Of a stretch of DNA of 64,000 bases, positions 1 through 11,730 are shown piece after piece. The position numbers and the translations under genes were made by a program. How positions within the stretch are numbered: the stretch's first letter is position 1; each line of letters starts with the position of its first letter. Location: assembly GCF_000237925.1 (NCBI RefSeq), contig NC_031498.1, positions 25,244,308 to 25,308,307 of the forward strand, in the 5' to 3' direction. This stretch comes from Schistosoma mansoni. Lineage: Eukaryota; Platyhelminthes; Trematoda; Strigeidida; Schistosomatidae. The notes below the pieces were generated by a model, which was not told the origin of the DNA, searched no databases, and worked only from the letters and a program-made list of their open reading frames with translations.

Positions 1-162
1 ATTGATTGATATTTGCAAAAGGAACAGTCAAGTTTGAGACAATTGATTGACATTTTGCAAATGAAGTATTTACTGTATGATTCTCAGATTTTACTAAAAT
101 GTTCTATAATTTTGTGTTCAAATACATTCGATTGTCCCCCCTTGTGTTCCCGTTCAATGTAG
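1..162 (-). mobile_element. LTR family D fragment, cut by window start
   Basis: Matches the family D sequence at 63369-63672 and 8637-8940 (shared ATTGATTGAC, CATTCGATTGTCCCC). Only its distal part lies in the window. Confidence 0.5.
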
Positions 163-358
163 TAGTACTTATGAGTCTTTTATAAAATGCTTAGAATACA
201 TGATAAAACTAGATACCGCTAAATGTACACTGAACCTTGACAAGATTTGATATGTGTTTCTGCTTATATATTCATTAGAGAATGTTGCGAAGTTTATATT
301 GAAATTCATGCATTGAATATATTATTGAATGAAAAAAAGTTTATCGATACACACCTAG

Positions 359-710
359 TTTAAGGATGGCTCATTGGCGAACTCAAGGAAGCCTCAATAA
401 AGCCCAGAAAGAGCTGAAGACATTTCATCCAATCACCACTAGTGGAACATTCTAGAATGTTGACGTGTAGCTTCCCTATTGGATGAATAAGAAGGATCCC
501 CTATGTGCCTATTGGCTGTCCGAAATAATGATTTACTTTCAGCTAAAAACTATAAATACATGAGATTTTTATACCATATTTGACATTGTTTGGGGAATAA
601 AATTCTTACTTACTAGTCATCTGTCTTCTCTCTTGCGACGTTGTGGGTTCAATTGTTCAAATAGTCTAGTAGTACGCGGCATAGCAAGAATCAAAGTTCT
701 AGATATAACA
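359..710 (+). mobile_element. Solo LTR, family E
   Basis: About 352 bp, ending ATATAACA, with TATAAATA (about 551) and a GGGGAATAAAAT polyadenylation-type signal (about 591). Same family as 15570-15922, 27398-27693, 33124-33466 and 49239-49581. Flanks CCTAG/TTTAG are only partly alike, so it is an older copy. Confidence 0.7.
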
Positions 711-981
711 TTTAGTTTATACAAACAATTCACCTATGTTTACTTCCTTTACTACTCATCATTTTTTGAGTACCATATCCCTTTCCAGTACTTTGAAAAT
801 TTTAAAATTATGTATCGTTAATATGTCACGTATCTAAGATTTTTTGCCAAATCATAAAAGTGGCTCAGAAAATTTCATGGTAATGTTCTATTAAGTGTAC
901 AAAAATCGTTTAAATGAGAATGAATTTTTTTATAACCACACGAAATAGTCCCATTTCTGGCAAAGAAACAATATGTATAAC

Positions 982-1150
982 CAAAGATGGATAGTAACTG
1001 GAAGTGGAATCCAGGACGCGCGTTTCTTCCTATTTTCGACTCGTCAACTAATTTTACTTGCATCACAGAGTTGATGTTCACTCTGGGACTTGAACCCAAT
1101 ACCGTTCGCTTCAAACGCCATCGCGTTATCCACTCGGCCACTGAGTCCTG
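982..1150 (-). repeat. Family A SINE (Sm-alpha-like), hammerhead plus tRNA-like head
   Basis: Read on the - strand: tRNA-like head (box A GGCCGAGTGGATAACG, box B GGGTTCAAGTCCC), then a decayed hammerhead (TTGACGAG ... GAAACGCGCGTCCTGG) and the CCATCTTTG 3' part. C3 of the core is T, so self-cleavage is unlikely. Confidence 0.8.
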
Positions 1151-1450
1151 AAATGTATATGTATATGTATAACCATTTAATTCAAAATACCCAGAGAATG
1201 TGAATGTACAGAGACATGAATATGAGATGCTATTAGATTATTTTTGTTCCTCTCCTAACTAAATTAAAAAAAATGAGTCGACCAGGATTATCAATGTTTT
1301 TAAACATTCAATCTTTAGCATACAACTTCAAATTAACTCACAAAATGTTTCCATACAATTAAAATTGTCACCATTGAGTTGTAGAGATTATTAGGTTTTG
1401 ATTGAGATCATGAATCGATTGATGCTAGACCACCATTGAAAACTTGGAAG

Positions 1451-1503
1451 CACTGGACTGCCGTTTCGTTCTGCTGTGGGACTCCTCAGCAGTGCGCATC
1501 CAC
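1451..1503 (-). ncRNA. Hammerhead-ribozyme-like motif, family B
   Basis: On the - strand: stem I GCACTG / CAGTGC (6 bp), core CTGAGGA (fits CUGANGA), stem II GTCC...GAAC with one mismatch, GAAAC, short stem III, then GTC before CAGTGC. All conserved core positions fit a type I hammerhead. Activity is inferred. Confidence 0.6.
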
Positions 1504-1872
1504 GATCCCACTCATGCTATTCCAACTTCGGACTTTAGTTCTCGCTTAACCTCTAGACCACTCAGCCAGTCGGCATCTAACAATGTTAGTTTCTTATCTC
1601 AGCCAATCCACAAAATTTCGCAACTATCTTCCATTGTGCGGAGGTAGATACCTGTATCTACTTGACATGAATTAACTCCACTGGTCTCGGCTTCTCACTA
1701 GAACAACGAGAATTCCCTCACGAAGCTAGTCACCAGTGAGCACATAGTAATTATAAATGTGGTCGTGCATATTATTAGGTTTTTGACGCCAGCCTAGTGG
1801 TCGAGAGGTTAAGAGTTCACCCTCGAAATCGAAGGTCCTGCGTTCGAATCCCGTGAGCGGGATCGTGAATGC

Positions 1873-1920
1873 ATATTGCTGAGGAGTCCAGTTACAGGAC
1901 GAAAAGGCCATCCATTGCTT
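1873..1920 (+). ncRNA. Hammerhead-ribozyme-like motif, family B
   Basis: Core CTGAGGA at 1879-1885, perfect stem II GTCC/GGAC, GAAA at 1901, ATC cleavage triplet. Stem I is weak (only two or three pairs). Confidence 0.5.
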
Positions 1921-1973
1921 CCAGGTTTTCAATGATGGTCTAATATCAATCTATTCATGATCTTAATCGAAAA

Positions 1974-2410
1974 AAATTAGAATTGTATCTGATGAAAAGT
2001 TATTCTTCATTTTATTACTAAACTCTCAATCCACCTCCATGTATTGTAATTACACTATACAAAACTTTTCTCCTTTTTTTCTTTACATATAACCAAAGTG
2101 TCTATCCCTTACATGTATTCTCACGAGAATATTTTACGAACAATTTCAGTTGTATCCAAACAGATATATCTTTGGAGTTGATCAATAAATAATGCTTGAA
2201 GGTACTAAATTTTACTGTTTTAGTTTTATACTACTAATATTCTAGGCTTTATTAAAGTTTTAGAAAGATTATTGATATCACATGATGGATGAGATAGTTT
2301 TATCAAATAGTTGAAGTCACAATAAATCTGTATTAGTAAAGTGTATGACTTACATGAAACCTGATATCTTTTAAAAGACATTATGATTCTAAGTATTGTT
2401 ATTGCAATTA
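1974..2410. other. AT-rich spacer
   Basis: No gene, repeat match or RNA motif recognised; short open frames here look like chance. Confidence 0.5.
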
Positions 2411-2932
2411 CTAGAAGGGGGTTTTGTGGAGGTTTTAGTAATTTTATATAGTTGAAATCATGATTCAATGGAAGCTAGACCACCAGGGAAAACCTGGAAG
2501 CACTGGACGGCCGTTACTTTCTATTGTAGAACTCCTCAACACTGCGCATCCACAATCAAGCCTCGCAAGATTCAAACCCAGGACCTATCAGTCTCGCGCG
2601 TGAAAGCTTAACTACTAGACCACTAAGTTGGCCGACATCGAACAGTGTTGATGTCTAAATTCAACCAATCCACGAAATTGAGCAAGCGTCCACCATTGTT
2701 TTCAGTGAGTTGATATCTCACAAGAGACCTGGTTGAACTCTACTAGTGACTGCTTCTCCCTAGAACTCCACTAAATACCTCTTGAAGCCAGTCATTAGTG
2801 AGCATATGACCATTATTAGAGGTAGCACTGCTGAGGAATCCCATACTAAGACGAAACAGCCGTCCAGTTCTTCCAGGTTTTCCATGATTGTGTAGCTTCA
2901 ATTGACTCATGATTTCAACTATATTACAATTA
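2411..2932. repeat. Family B repeat, full - unit joined to inverted + fragment
   Basis: - strand unit 2411-2820 with terminal GTTTTGTGGAGG sequence, decayed hammerhead, tRNA-like head (box B GGGTTTGAATC). From 2821 the sequence turns to + orientation: CTGAGGA, GAAAC, CAGCCGTC, then the CTTCCAGGTTTTCCAT 3' part. Confidence 0.8.
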
Positions 2933-3234
2933 CATTATATCATTACAAATTATAATGAAGAGATTTTATTAGAAGTAACTTCTATATCGAATGTATTTAA
3001 CTCGAATTTAAGTTTAAAAACAAATCAGTGAAATCAGTTGAAAACACTAATGGTTTTTTCCACTCCTAACTTCCAATCAAGTTCCTTTGATAACAGTTAA
3101 ATAATAACAGATCACTTCAAATTAGATATGTTTTACCAGATTTGTTAACTCAGTCATCATATTGATTAAAACTTGTTTTGACAAATTTTTCAATATTCCA
3201 CATGAATAATTCTAATTTGCAACTGGCGAGACTA

Positions 3235-3488
3235 TAATGTGTGAACGAATCAATCAGATATAAGATAACAGGTCTCGGATTTTGGCACGAAATTCATTCA
3301 TCCATTTGGTTTACCCTGTGTCAATTCGTGCTGAAAACCCTAAATCTAATTCGTAACCATTGTCTGTAAATGATAATCCTATTTCCTCACACTGGTTTAA
3401 AACCCTCATTTGACCCTAGTTACTAGGCGGACACTCTCAAGGTCACTCTGGAGTCACTCAAGGATCGTCCATAAATTATAGTCTCACC
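3235..3488 (-). mobile_element. Merlin-related MITE (nonautonomous DNA transposon)
   Basis: 254 bp with terminal inverted repeats: left GGCGAGACTATAAT, right (complement) GGTGAGACTATAATTTATGG. These match the ends of the Merlin copy at 21723-22487. Flanks TTGCAACT and TTGCCCAT look like a decayed 8-bp target duplication. No coding capacity. Confidence 0.75.
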
Positions 3489-3698
3489 TTGCCCATATCT
3501 ATTTGATATTGCCTGAAATGGGAGAGATATACTTTAGCTCCAATTTTATAGTTATGTAATCATATTTTTTGTTAACAACTATTCTCAGATTCTTTGCTAC
3601 CATTTTAAAATATGATAGTACTGAAATCCGTACAATATATATATATATAACGTGTAAAACCATACATTAATGTCCTTTTGTTATTCGCAGACTTCACA

Positions 3699-4118
3699 TT
3701 ACTTACTTACTTACGCCTGTTACTCCCAATCGAGCATAGGCCGCCGACCGGCTTTCTCCAACCCACTCTGTCCTGGGCATTCCTTTCTAGTTCTATCAAG
3801 TCGTTGTTCATTCTTCTCATGTCTGTCTCCATTTCTCACCGTAATGTGTTCTTTGGTCTTCCTCTTCTCCTTTGATTTTCAGGATTTCATGTGCGGGCTT
3901 GTCCTGTGACACAGTTGAGTGATTTTCTCAAAGTGTTTCCAATCCATTTCCAGCACTTCTTCCTGATTTCTTCCTCTGCTGGATGGAATCTTGTTTGTTG
4001 TCTCCCACAGTAGAATGTTGCTGATATTATCTGGCGAACGTATCCCAATTATCTTGCGTAGACAACTGTTGATAAACACCTGTATCTTCTGAATGATGAC
4101 TTTCGTAGTTCTTGTTGT
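3699..4118 (-). mobile_element. RTE-clade LINE, 3' end
   Basis: 5'-truncated copy. On the - strand it encodes the C-terminal end of an RTE-type reverse transcriptase ([18 protein letters not shown], then [18 protein letters not shown] and related pieces, frame interrupted). Ends in a (GTAA)n tail seen here as TTACTTACTTACTTACGCC. Similar to schistosome SR2/Perere-3-type elements; exact family not determined. Confidence 0.85.
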
Positions 4119-4790
4119 TTATTCGATTCTTCTGCTGATATTTAATACAAAAATAGAAGCTACAGAACTACCGTTTAGCTTTAGTTTAAAAATTGTCAAC
4201 AATGCAAACTAACGATCCTTATGGGATCTGACTTAAGTTTTTCGGGTCCTACAGAGTCAAGATTCTTTTAGATCACTTTGCAAAACTTCAGAGGTTACAT
4301 TTCCATTTACATACAATCCCTATTTTCCAACTCTTCTCTTTCACATATCCATAAGAATTGTATAATGATAAAAATTGAGATAACAATCAACGAGGTTGAT
4401 TATTAAACCGAATGATCATTTGAAAATGATTATCTCAATCTTATGAAGTCACTCATTTGAATAAACAGTTTGGTTTTATCAGATTAATATATCTTTCAAG
4501 TTAAATGACATATGAATGCTCAAATCAATGCATTGATGTATTTTAACATAGATTACACTTCTATTTCCTATTTGAATATCAAGATGATTTTACCGTTATC
4601 TTATACAAGATGAATTCAAGAGTAACATTGTAATGAAACTATTTGACATTTAACTGTAATGGTTATGGGAAACATTTAAGAAAAATAACATAAGTGATTA
4701 AAGTTAATGGGTTGGAAAATGTTTTTAGCTAATTTATCTAACTAAACATTTTATTCCCTGCATTTCTCATAAGAAGTCAAATATAGATAA
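4119..4790. other. AT-rich spacer
   Basis: Nothing recognised on either strand. Confidence 0.5.
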
Positions 4791-5090
4791 CTTATTTACT
4801 TACTTACTTACTTACTTGTGTCTGTTACCCCTCGTTGAGGAGTATAGGCCAGTCAACAGTATTCCCCATTTAACCCCGTCCTGAGCAATCCTTACCAGTT
4901 CTTTCCAAATGTTATTCATCTTTTTCATATCTGTTTCCATTTCCCGGCGTAATGTGTTCTTTGGCCTGTAGCTCTTCTACAGTTACTGTACGTCCCAAGC
5001 CCAGGTAAAGGGGGAGGGTTAGGCATAGGGTTAGTGACCCAATCCCGTAGAAAACTAACTCGCTAAAGAAACACTAAACAGAAATTGATA
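4791..5090. mobile_element. RTE-clade LINE with inverted 5' segment
   Basis: 4791-4965 is the - strand 3' end of the RTE family with (GTAA)n tail. At about 4966 it switches to + orientation 5'-UTR sequence (GTAGCTCTTCTAC ... CGCTAAAGAAACACTAA), the same segment that precedes the RTE open frame at 23766-23890. Confidence 0.75.
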
Positions 5091-5439
5091 ACTTACACAC
5101 TACATTTTTTAAAGAAACATCTAGAGGTTTATTTTATTTCATAGCTATATATTACTTATGCATCAAAAATACCATATCATGTTGTACTCTTCTATGCATG
5201 TTTCATGCCTGAAACCAACTATTCTGATATCACAGCTTAAATTATGCGGTTAGTAATCACATAGCCAGAAAAAGGTAAATTAACTAACGAATGTAGTTTA
5301 ACAAACAAATATGTAAGCTTGGAAACTTCCACAATTTTTTTATGCTGATAATTTGTATGTACTCGGTAGTGACTAATTTCTGTAATTCTAATGAGGATTC
5401 TGTACAATTGGCAATCAACTGTATCAGGTGTGTGGTAGT

Positions 5440-5515
5440 TACCCATTGCTGACGGGTCTTATACTAGGACAAGATGGCTGTCCGATGATTCCTGGATTTC
5501 AGTTGGTATTTTGAT
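5440..5515 (+). repeat. Highly diverged hammerhead-repeat relic
   Basis: ATTGCTGACGGGTC, ACTAGGACAAGATGGCTGTCC and CCTGGATTTCAG-like order resembles the family B hammerhead and 3' part, but the core is broken. Confidence 0.3.
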
Positions 5516-6587
5516 ATGAGTATAATGTACTCGTGTGTAGACAAGGCTACTATGATATTTTAATTTTATCCATGAGTTACAAAACAAATGCAGAACATGA
5601 CAGTGAATAAAAATTATGGGAGAAAATCATTGTAAATCGGCAATAATGTAATGAAAACCTGTGCTCTTCACCCTTGAATACGTTGTATGTTTATGTACTG
5701 TTGTTATATCTACTATTATTTCGTAACAGTACAAGTAGGTGAACAATATTATAGGATACCTTACTAGATTGAAAATCTGCCCTTATCCCTCTGATTCTCA
5801 TCCCTGCCACGGTTTGAACCCAAAACCTTCAGACATCGCAGTGGTGGCCTCATCTTAAAAAGACTAATTTCTGAGGTATCAGTTTAACCTGATCGCTACT
5901 AAGCCTGCAAGTCCTAGGTTTGATTATATCTTCAAATATCTAGCTAAAGGATTGACTTTAGTCAAAATCATTTACATATCTATTCATAAAACTGCTTTAA
6001 AAAAGTCCCATTTGAGTATAAATGAATTTGACTACATATTCTTAAACTATAATACTTAAATGATGCTTTGTTTGGTTGCACATTAAGATGCCACAAGTAT
6101 TTGGAGTTTGATAACACCTTAACAAATAATACCTACTATATTCGAAACTTGCCCATCCAATGAAATCAGAAGCGAGGAATTTCGAAGATATATTTGATAG
6201 GCTATCAATATATCGAGAAATGACTAATCTAAACTGATTAGCAGTTGTAGAAAATGTTGAGCACAGCTTTTTCACTCGTGATCTGGGGCGGATGCATGAT
6301 CGAGCACTTTCAGCTAGATGAGTCCATTAAAGCTAATATGGTCAGCATCAAATGTTGAAGACTTACACAGTTATTGATTTTGGAGATTGATTTACCTCTA
6401 TGCATAGTCTTCTTTTACAAGGAACTTCATCTGATTATAAAATCTGTTTACAGAAACTTTTAACAGAAATCTCAACAAGCTTTAGATTTTTTTCCAACTA
6501 ATTGTGTCCGCTGAAAATATTCTCATATACAAGACATATAGTAAATAAAATTTATTATTGATCAAATTTTATTAGTTACAGTGTAGA
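5516..6587. other. Spacer with a faint tRNA-like relic
   Basis: Near 5805-5860 the - strand reads GGGTTCAAACC, a box B-like word, and near 5905-5930 the + strand has CTAGGTTTGATT. They may be ruins of tRNA-headed repeats. Nothing else recognised. Confidence 0.3.
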
Positions 6588-7107
6588 ATAACAAAGACCG
6601 ATGTAAGGCAAAGTTGCTTACTCTCACCCTTTCTCTTCCTCCTGGTGATCGACTGGATCATAAAGATGTCAACACCTATTTTCTTAACCTGGAGAACAAC
6701 GAAGGCCACCATACAGAAGATATAGGTGTTTATTAACAGTTGTATATGCAAAATACTTCGGATCCGTTGGCCAGACACTACCAGCAACATTCTACCGTGG
6801 GACAGAACTAACCAGATTCCATCCAGTACATGAAGAAATCAGGAAGAAGCGATGGAAGTGGATAGGATACATATTGAGGAAATCACCGAACTGCGTCACA
6901 GGACAAGCCCTCACATAAAATCCTGAAAATCAAAGGAAAGGAGGAAGACCAAAGAACACATTACGGTGAGAAATGGAGGCAGACATGAGAAGAATGAACA
7001 AAAGTTGGATGGAATTAGAAAGGAAGGCCGAGGACAGAGTGGGTTAGAGAATGCTGGCTGGCGGCCTATGCTCGATTGGGAGTAACAGACGTAAGTAAGT
7101 AATTAAG
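6588..7107 (+). mobile_element. RTE-clade LINE, 5'-truncated with internal deletion
   Basis: Translation pieces include LVIDWIMKMS (RT region), then directly [27 protein letters not shown] and GGRPKNTLR, with in-frame stops. The jump from the RT region to the C-terminal part marks an internal deletion. Tail GTAAGTAAGTAATTAAG. Confidence 0.85.
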
Positions 7108-7328
7108 AATATCATATTTTCAGTAAACTTTTTATTCTGTTATTTGTACCATGTTTCATTGCACTTGAAGGATTTCAAGTACTTTTAACTCATATGATTT
7201 TACTTCAGCCATTTTTTAAGTGGAAATAATACTTAAATACTTTAAACATTTTACGTAATATTATTTTTAGTGTAATCATATTGTTATCTGTTCATTCAGT
7301 TTCAGATAGAAAACATGTTTTCTTTTGA

Positions 7329-7430
7329 GCAAAGATGGATAGTGGCTGGCAGTGGAATCCAGTTTGACGCGCGTTTCGTCCTATTTTGGACTCATCAGCT
7401 GGATGTACCTGCATCTCAGAGTTGATGTTC
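7329..7430 (-). repeat. Family A SINE arm, left of assembly gap
   Basis: - strand hammerhead with intact core CTGATGA, stem II GTCC/GGAC, GAAACGCGCGTC, followed by AAA before CTGGAT. Enters the N gap at GTTGATGTTC. Confidence 0.85.
7372..7413 (-). ncRNA. Hammerhead ribozyme, family A (AAA-insert variant)
   Basis: On the - strand: CATCCAG, CTGATGA, GTCC-AAAATA-GGAC, GAAAC, GCGC, GTC, then AAA and CTGGAT. Core and stem II are perfect; stem I CATCCAG/CTGGAT is separated from the cleavage site by three A. Confidence 0.75.
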
Positions 7431-7630
7431 NNNNNNNNNNNNNNNNNNNNNNNNNNNNNNNNNNNNNNNNNNNNNNNNNNNNNNNNNNNNNNNNNNNNNN
7501 NNNNNNNNNNNNNNNNNNNNNNNNNNNNNNNNNNNNNNNNNNNNNNNNNNNNNNNNNNNNNNNNNNNNNNNNNNNNNNNNNNNNNNNNNNNNNNNNNNNN
7601 NNNNNNNNNNNNNNNNNNNNNNNNNNNNNN
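7431..7630. other. Assembly gap (200 N)
   Basis: A run of 200 N, flanked by family A arms in opposite orientation; the arbitrary round size means true length is unknown. Confidence 0.98.
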
Positions 7631-7822
7631 CTGATGAGTCCAAAATAGGACGAAACGCGCCTCAAACTGGATTCCACTGCTAGCCACTATCCATCTTTGC
7701 TTAAAATGCTTGTGAATTAAGGGTATATCGAGGCAATACGTACAGTATGCACATATGCCAATAAGAGACTGACCAATTGCAGTCCTAAATGTCAATGTGA
7801 AGATTCAACCAAACAATACCAA
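7631..7822 (+). repeat. Family A SINE arm, right of assembly gap
   Basis: + strand CTGATGAGTCC, GGACGAAACGCGCC, TCAAACTGG, then the 3' part CCATCTTTGC and the GACTGACCAATTGCAGTCC segment. Mirror image of 7329-7430. Confidence 0.85.
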
Positions 7823-8636
7823 GTGAATGTTTTCTTTTAGTTTCAGATCGTTTTACTTATGGTATTTGGACGTTTGATTCAACACTATAGGTAGACATCA
7901 TAGTACAACTAATTGCCATTCAATAGGTACGTGCTTATTGCCATTGACGATCACATTACAACTAATTAACAATTAAACTGATGTTTTACATGAATCAATT
8001 CCTACACTGAACAGGAAGAGAGACCTACACTATTTTATATCTTTGAGACCTAAAAGAATCTGCTTAGAAGACCTGATTGACAAATAATTGAATTTGATCG
8101 GAAAAATATTCATGGAAAATGTTTTTCCTCCCATGTTAACTGGCAAAAACTTGAAGCCAAAACATCGAAGACGATCGTTGTCATGTACATTTAGTTCAAA
8201 CATTAAATGGCTGAAAAGATTTTAATAAACTGTTTGTCGAAATCATTGATTCAAACATTCTATTTCACTGAACCACTGGTTGCATTCTCCGGTAGATACT
8301 AGGTCTTAAAATGTACCGATGATAAACTACCTCATTAGACCACCTCACTGTATTCTTACCAGTTTCAATCACATATCCAAACACTACCCAATATAATTAA
8401 CTAAAGTTGTATGAAAACAATTGTATCGTTCACTTATTGAACAACTTGTCAGTTCTAGTCATCTATCTTAACCAGAATTTTCAATTAAAATCATTCACAA
8501 CATGAAATCAACTAGTTCTAAGGGGAGTTAGATTAAAAAGAAATCCATGTATATCAGAGGCTTTAGCAATTCTAAATGATGTTTTAGTTTCTCCACATAT
8601 TTAAATACATAAGTATGATTTCCAATCGACTGTTGC
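7823..8636. other. AT-rich spacer
   Basis: Nothing recognised. Confidence 0.5.
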
Positions 8637-8940
8637 TGTGATGAACAGAACACGGGTGGGGTCAATCGAATGTATTTAAGCACGCAATTACAGAATATCT
8701 CACTCAAATCTGACAACCATAAAGTAAGCAGTTGGTTTGCAAACAATCAATCGATTGTCTCAATCTTGACTGTTCCTTCTGCAAATATCAGTCCATAGTC
8801 TCCGATTATTATTGTTCATACATTTTCATACCAATTGCGTTTCATTCCTGTTCTCTCCTTATCGATCTTCTGACAAAATACATTCCATTCCTGACCATCA
8901 CCATATACTACTTATATGGATATAAGTAACCCACACCACA
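8637..8940 (-). mobile_element. LTR-like element, family D
   Basis: 304 bp; on the - strand TGTGGTGTGGG...TTCATCACA, with TATATCCATATAAG near its start. Same length and content as 63369-63672. TG...CA ends suggest an LTR; no matching target duplication found here. Confidence 0.55.
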
Positions 8941-9230
8941 TTATTACTTAACAACTAATTCAAAATAACACTAAAAAAATTAATTATTTTTCATACCTAC
9001 ATAATATTAATCTCTGTATATGATACATAGTGGACAATATATTCCTTTTTAATTTGACCACTTCAGATAAGAAGTGAGTCGAAGGTTGAATTTGAAGATT
9101 AAAGTAGAAAAAATACTATTCATTCAAGTATTAATTAAGTAGTATGAATGTAGTATGATCAAGTATAGATAATATTTTATAAAAATTTTCAAGTGGAATT
9201 TGGTGAATTTCTCATAATGAACTAATCTGG

Positions 9231-9417
9231 AAGGGAAGTTGAAAAGAGGAAGGCCAAAGAACACCTTACGGCGGGAAATAGAAGCAGATATGTAAAGGAT
9301 GAATGTTAACTGGAAAGAACTGGAAAGGATTACCCGGAACAGGGTTGGATGGAAAATACTGGTGTGTGGCCTATGCTCTTCCAGGAGGAATAACAGGCGT
9401 AAGTAAGTAAGTAATAA
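9231..9417 (+). mobile_element. RTE-clade LINE, short 3' end
   Basis: Encodes [20 protein letters not shown] C-terminal residues and ends with AGGCGTAAGTAAGTAAGTAA. Strongly 5'-truncated. Confidence 0.85.
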
Positions 9418-10717
9418 TGAACTCAATGAACAAAGTTTAAACTAAGTAGTTAGCTGATAATTCCATTGGGATTATGAGTAACAAGCCAATCAGTTTTAGA
9501 TAAATTTTAGTCATATTTAAGGGTTTAATATCTTGGGTGTATGTGTGGGATTTTGCCAGAACGAGATATTTTGTCTCTGACCATTTGTTCTGTCAACTGA
9601 TGATTGTTTATTTTGAAGGAATTCTATGATTAAAAACGGGAAATTTAATTTCATGCTGTAGTGAATGAAAGCTCAGGTGGGGAAAATCAACCTTTTATTA
9701 CAGGGTTCTTTGTTCAAACGTGAAACTATACAATAAATACTTCATTTATAAATCTTCTGTCGTTTGTCATTTACATCCTTCATGAATCTTCCTTTTCCTA
9801 AGTCTTTTGTGCTTCCCATTCTGTTGTCTTCAGTGCAATCTTCTCAGTCTTCTTTTTAAAAGCATTTAACTTCTGATTGCTGTTGCTTACGAACTATGTC
9901 TGTCGACATAAGTAGCATACACCTCGACGCTAATCGCAACAGTTTAATATAAGCTACATATATATCTGCGCAAAGAGAAAATAAAATTCTCATCAAACTG
10001 TTGATAAAGGTAGAGCATCTCTGGATTTATGTTTCAAAATGAGCAGTTTGAATCCAATAAATTGGATGACTATTTTGAAACCTTGAATGCCTATCGTTTT
10101 CTTGATGTGAGATTATGGAAAAGAGGGTGGAATTAGACTTTTTTATGAGGAATAATTTAATTGTGAACCCATTTATTGTCTTACTTGATAGCATTATCAG
10201 CACAAACTTCAGACATATATGAGCTGTATGCGTTACTCAAAAAGTAACTAATCGTATATCCCATCGAAACTAAATTTCATTGGTTATGGTCAACATTCAT
10301 CTTGTCATCCAATGAATATTTGTCCAAGGTCTTATAGTTCTTCAAGATTTCGCTAATTCGATAGTGAATTGAATCCATTTCAATATGTTGTTAATAATTA
10401 CTCACTGACTACTGTGCTTACCATCCTAAAATTTCCTGACCTTTATAATGTTTCTGTTCAGGATTTCAACATACGCGCTGATATACACGAGGATATTTTA
10501 TGGCATTTATGTGTTTATGAAGATGTAGATCAAGAGGGCTATCCTTAATCAACTCGACATCATAATCGTTCCAAGATATTTCCCCTGTTGGATTATTACT
10601 CACAATCAAGATCTTTCAGTATTGAACGCTGAACATATATTGGATCACTCAATAATTGTTCAATACCTCTTAGACAATTATTTTTTTTCAACTCAGTATT
10701 TAGTATATTATGAGGGA
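9418..10717. other. AT-rich spacer
   Basis: No gene or clear repeat recognised. Confidence 0.5.
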
Positions 10718-10890
10718 TGCCGGCTCAGCGGTCTATCAGTTACGTGTTCTGGGTTCGAATCTCGCTCGCGAGGGGGGATTGTGGATGCGCACTGTTGAGA
10801 AGTCCCATACTAGGACGAGTTGGCCATCCAGTGCTTCCAGGTTTTCCATGGTGGTCTAGCTTCAATTGACTTACGATTTCAATTAAAAAA
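10718..10890 (+). repeat. Family B repeat, 5'-truncated
   Basis: Box A-like GGCTCAGCGGTCTATCAG, box B GGGTTCGAATCTC, then TTGAGAAGTCCC...GGACGAGTTGGCC (GAGTT in place of GAAAC) and the CTTCCAGGTTTTCCATGG 3' part. Hammerhead core inactive. Confidence 0.85.
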
Positions 10891-11292
10891 TTCAGAATAC
10901 TTTATGGCTTTCCCCAGCCATGAAACAACATTGTATATAAGATTAGTCTGTATGTTCCGCGAACAAAACAACAATATATCAGTAGAAGAGTTGTCACCAA
11001 ACGCTTTTTGATATTCTGTACTATCATTTATTCTTACTTGGAACAATAAATAGAGACTAAATTTCCAAAACCTGACTTCTTTTAGTGTCTTATTAAGTGA
11101 AAGAAAGAGTTAGTCATTCGAAAATCATCAAAATATGTTATTCTCAATGCATATTACACTTCAATGAATTCAGTTCTGTATAATTGTTATGATACATTAA
11201 GCAAATAAGCATATGTTATGGATTTCTAAACGCACTAAACAACATTAGAGATTGAATTTAATAGATGAATGTTTTTTTTCTGAAGCATCCAC
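10891..11292. other. AT-rich spacer
   Basis: Nothing recognised. Confidence 0.45.
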
Positions 11293-11530
11293 TAAGTACA
11301 CTTAGTATTGTTTGTTTGAATCTTCCGATTGATGTTTAAGACTGCAACTGGTCAGTCTCTAATTGGCATATGTGCATACTGTGCATATTGCCTCGATATA
11401 GCTTTAATTAACAAGTATTGTAAGGAAAGATGGATAATGGCTAGCGGTGGAATCCAGTACACGCGTTTCGTCCTATTTGGGACTGGTCAGCTGGATGTAC
11501 CTGCATCTCAGTCATAGTTGATGTTCACTC
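11293..11530 (-). repeat. Family A SINE arm, left of assembly gap
   Basis: Begins CACTTAGTATTGTTTG, contains GACTGCAACTGGTCAG and a - strand hammerhead with CTGACCAG (core changed). Enters the gap at GATGTTCACTC. Confidence 0.8.
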
Positions 11531-11730
11531 NNNNNNNNNNNNNNNNNNNNNNNNNNNNNNNNNNNNNNNNNNNNNNNNNNNNNNNNNNNNNNNNNNNNNN
11601 NNNNNNNNNNNNNNNNNNNNNNNNNNNNNNNNNNNNNNNNNNNNNNNNNNNNNNNNNNNNNNNNNNNNNNNNNNNNNNNNNNNNNNNNNNNNNNNNNNNN
11701 NNNNNNNNNNNNNNNNNNNNNNNNNNNNNN
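11531..11730. other. Assembly gap (200 N)
   Basis: 200 N between oppositely oriented family A arms. Bases beside it (GTTGATGTTCACTC left, GAGTGAACATCAAC right) are reverse complements. Confidence 0.98.

Larger units (their letters stand above)
1384..1973. repeat. Family B repeat, inverted head-to-head pair (divergent subfamily)
   Basis: The - strand unit (about 1384-1771) has box B lost but hammerhead-like core near 1451-1500. The + strand part (about 1772-1973) has a tRNA-like head with box B GCGTTCGAATCCC and a second hammerhead core. ATTATTAGGTTTT occurs at both 1387 and about 1770. Confidence 0.75.

Noticed and set aside
7292-7795. Open frames running through the N runs (also 11508-11825 and 54489-54830)
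   Set aside because: They are open only because N codons are not read as stops, and they lie in SINE sequence.
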